In this document: one piece after another, positions 63,889-64,000 of the stretch
How the letters are laid out: each line of letters starts with the position of its first letter
How positions within the stretch are numbered: position 1 is the stretch's first letter
NCBI GenBank assembly: GCA_021801345.1
Contig: JAJYYA010000003.1
Location: 24,372-88,371, forward strand
DNA from: Nitrospirota bacterium
GTDB lineage: Bacteria; Nitrospirota; Leptospirillia; Leptospirillales; Leptospirillaceae
Direction: 5' to 3'
Length of the DNA stretch: 64,000 bases
Translations under genes and position numbers: made by a program
Notes under the pieces: generated by a model
Database searches by the model: none
Told to the model about the DNA's origin: nothing
What the model saw: only the letters and a program-made list of their open reading frames with translations

Positions 63889-64000
63889 ATGAAGATCTCC
63901 TTGCAGACAAAACTTCTTCCAACGGAAGAACAGAAGCTTCTCCTGGCCGAAACGGCCAGAACCTTCAATGCTGCCTGTACTTGGCTGGCTCAGGAAGGCT
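63889..64000 (+). CDS. tnpB: TnpB (IS200/IS605 OrfB), N-terminal part, cut by the window end
   Basis: The first 37 codons from ATG 63889 read MKISLQTKLLPTEEQK and then LLLAETARTFNAACTWLAQ, the classic N-terminus of IS605-family OrfB/TnpB. These are RNA-guided nucleases related to Cas12 that help keep the element in the genome. The frame is open to the window edge. No tnpA transposase is seen upstream on either strand, so the element is either TnpB-only or has tnpA on the other side. Confidence 0.85.
   Translation, partial: MKISLQTKLLPTEEQKLLLAETARTFNAACTWLAQEG

Noticed and set aside
1..64000. CRISPR arrays or prophage regions
   Set aside because: No regularly spaced direct repeats, no cas genes and no phage structural genes were seen.

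Overview
The window reads as a contiguous piece of chromosome from a Gram-negative, aerobic, autotrophic bacterium. The best fit is the Nitrospirota, most likely an acidophilic iron oxidiser of the Leptospirillum type. This is an inference from three features: a DabAB inorganic-carbon pump, a Thermus/Rickettsia-type isocitrate dehydrogenase split into two genes, and a small abundant-looking periplasmic monohaem cytochrome c. Marker sequences were not compared with any database. Almost all of the sequence is single-copy housekeeping DNA in tightly packed, often 1-4 nt overlapping operons; mobile DNA is limited to one dead and one partial tnpB.

Layout: 1-2068 (+) end of a DipZ-type thioredoxin-family protein, prmA, pyrF. 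2082-7872 (-) a cobalamin operon of the anaerobic (early cobalt insertion) type, cbiD-cbiE-cbiT-cbiG-cbiH/cobJ-cobO, ending in def. 8056-18547 (+) rplI, then the origin-type cluster rpmH-rnpA-yidD-yidC-mnmE-mnmG-rsmG-parS-parA-parB, followed by a bactofilin gene, mnmA and a DnaQ-like exonuclease. 18570-24159 tRNA-Val (-), then ileS, lspA, a TPR protein and rluD (+). 24227-29586 a mixed set: DUF1015, polyprenyl synthase, VOC protein, outer-membrane protein, nitrilase-family amidase, trmI. 29682-30005 a decayed tnpB. 30265-30819 a c-type cytochrome with its own promoter and terminator.

31338-43027 (+) is one long run: rho-rpmE-prfA-prmC-murA-hisGDCBHAF(IE)-HIT. 43138-50288 (+) is an expanded macromolecular-synthesis operon: rpsU-yqeY-dnaG-rpoD, a CAT-anticodon tRNA, a zinc-ribbon coiled-coil protein, RNase P RNA and an HD phosphohydrolase. 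50292-53550 (-) hflX, a YkgJ-type cysteine-cluster protein and a DUF2156 protein. 53764-55150 (+) the split isocitrate dehydrogenase. 55288-62945 (-) dabB-dabA-histidine kinase-NtrC-type regulator. 63476-63784 (-) a small lipoprotein; 63889-64000 (+) the start of a tnpB behind a large foldback.

The most interesting system is the carbon-uptake operon. DabB and DabA are co-transcribed with a soluble PAS/GAF histidine kinase and a sigma-54 activator. The operon is preceded by a near-consensus -24/-12 promoter and, about 100 bp upstream of the predicted start site, a perfect 24-bp palindrome placed where an activator-binding site would lie. A second theme is translation initiation: prmA, lspA, hisG and the exonuclease gene have no ATG/GTG/TTG that yields a full-length protein. 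Their best starts are ATC, ATC, ATA and CTG, three of them behind good ribosome-binding sites.
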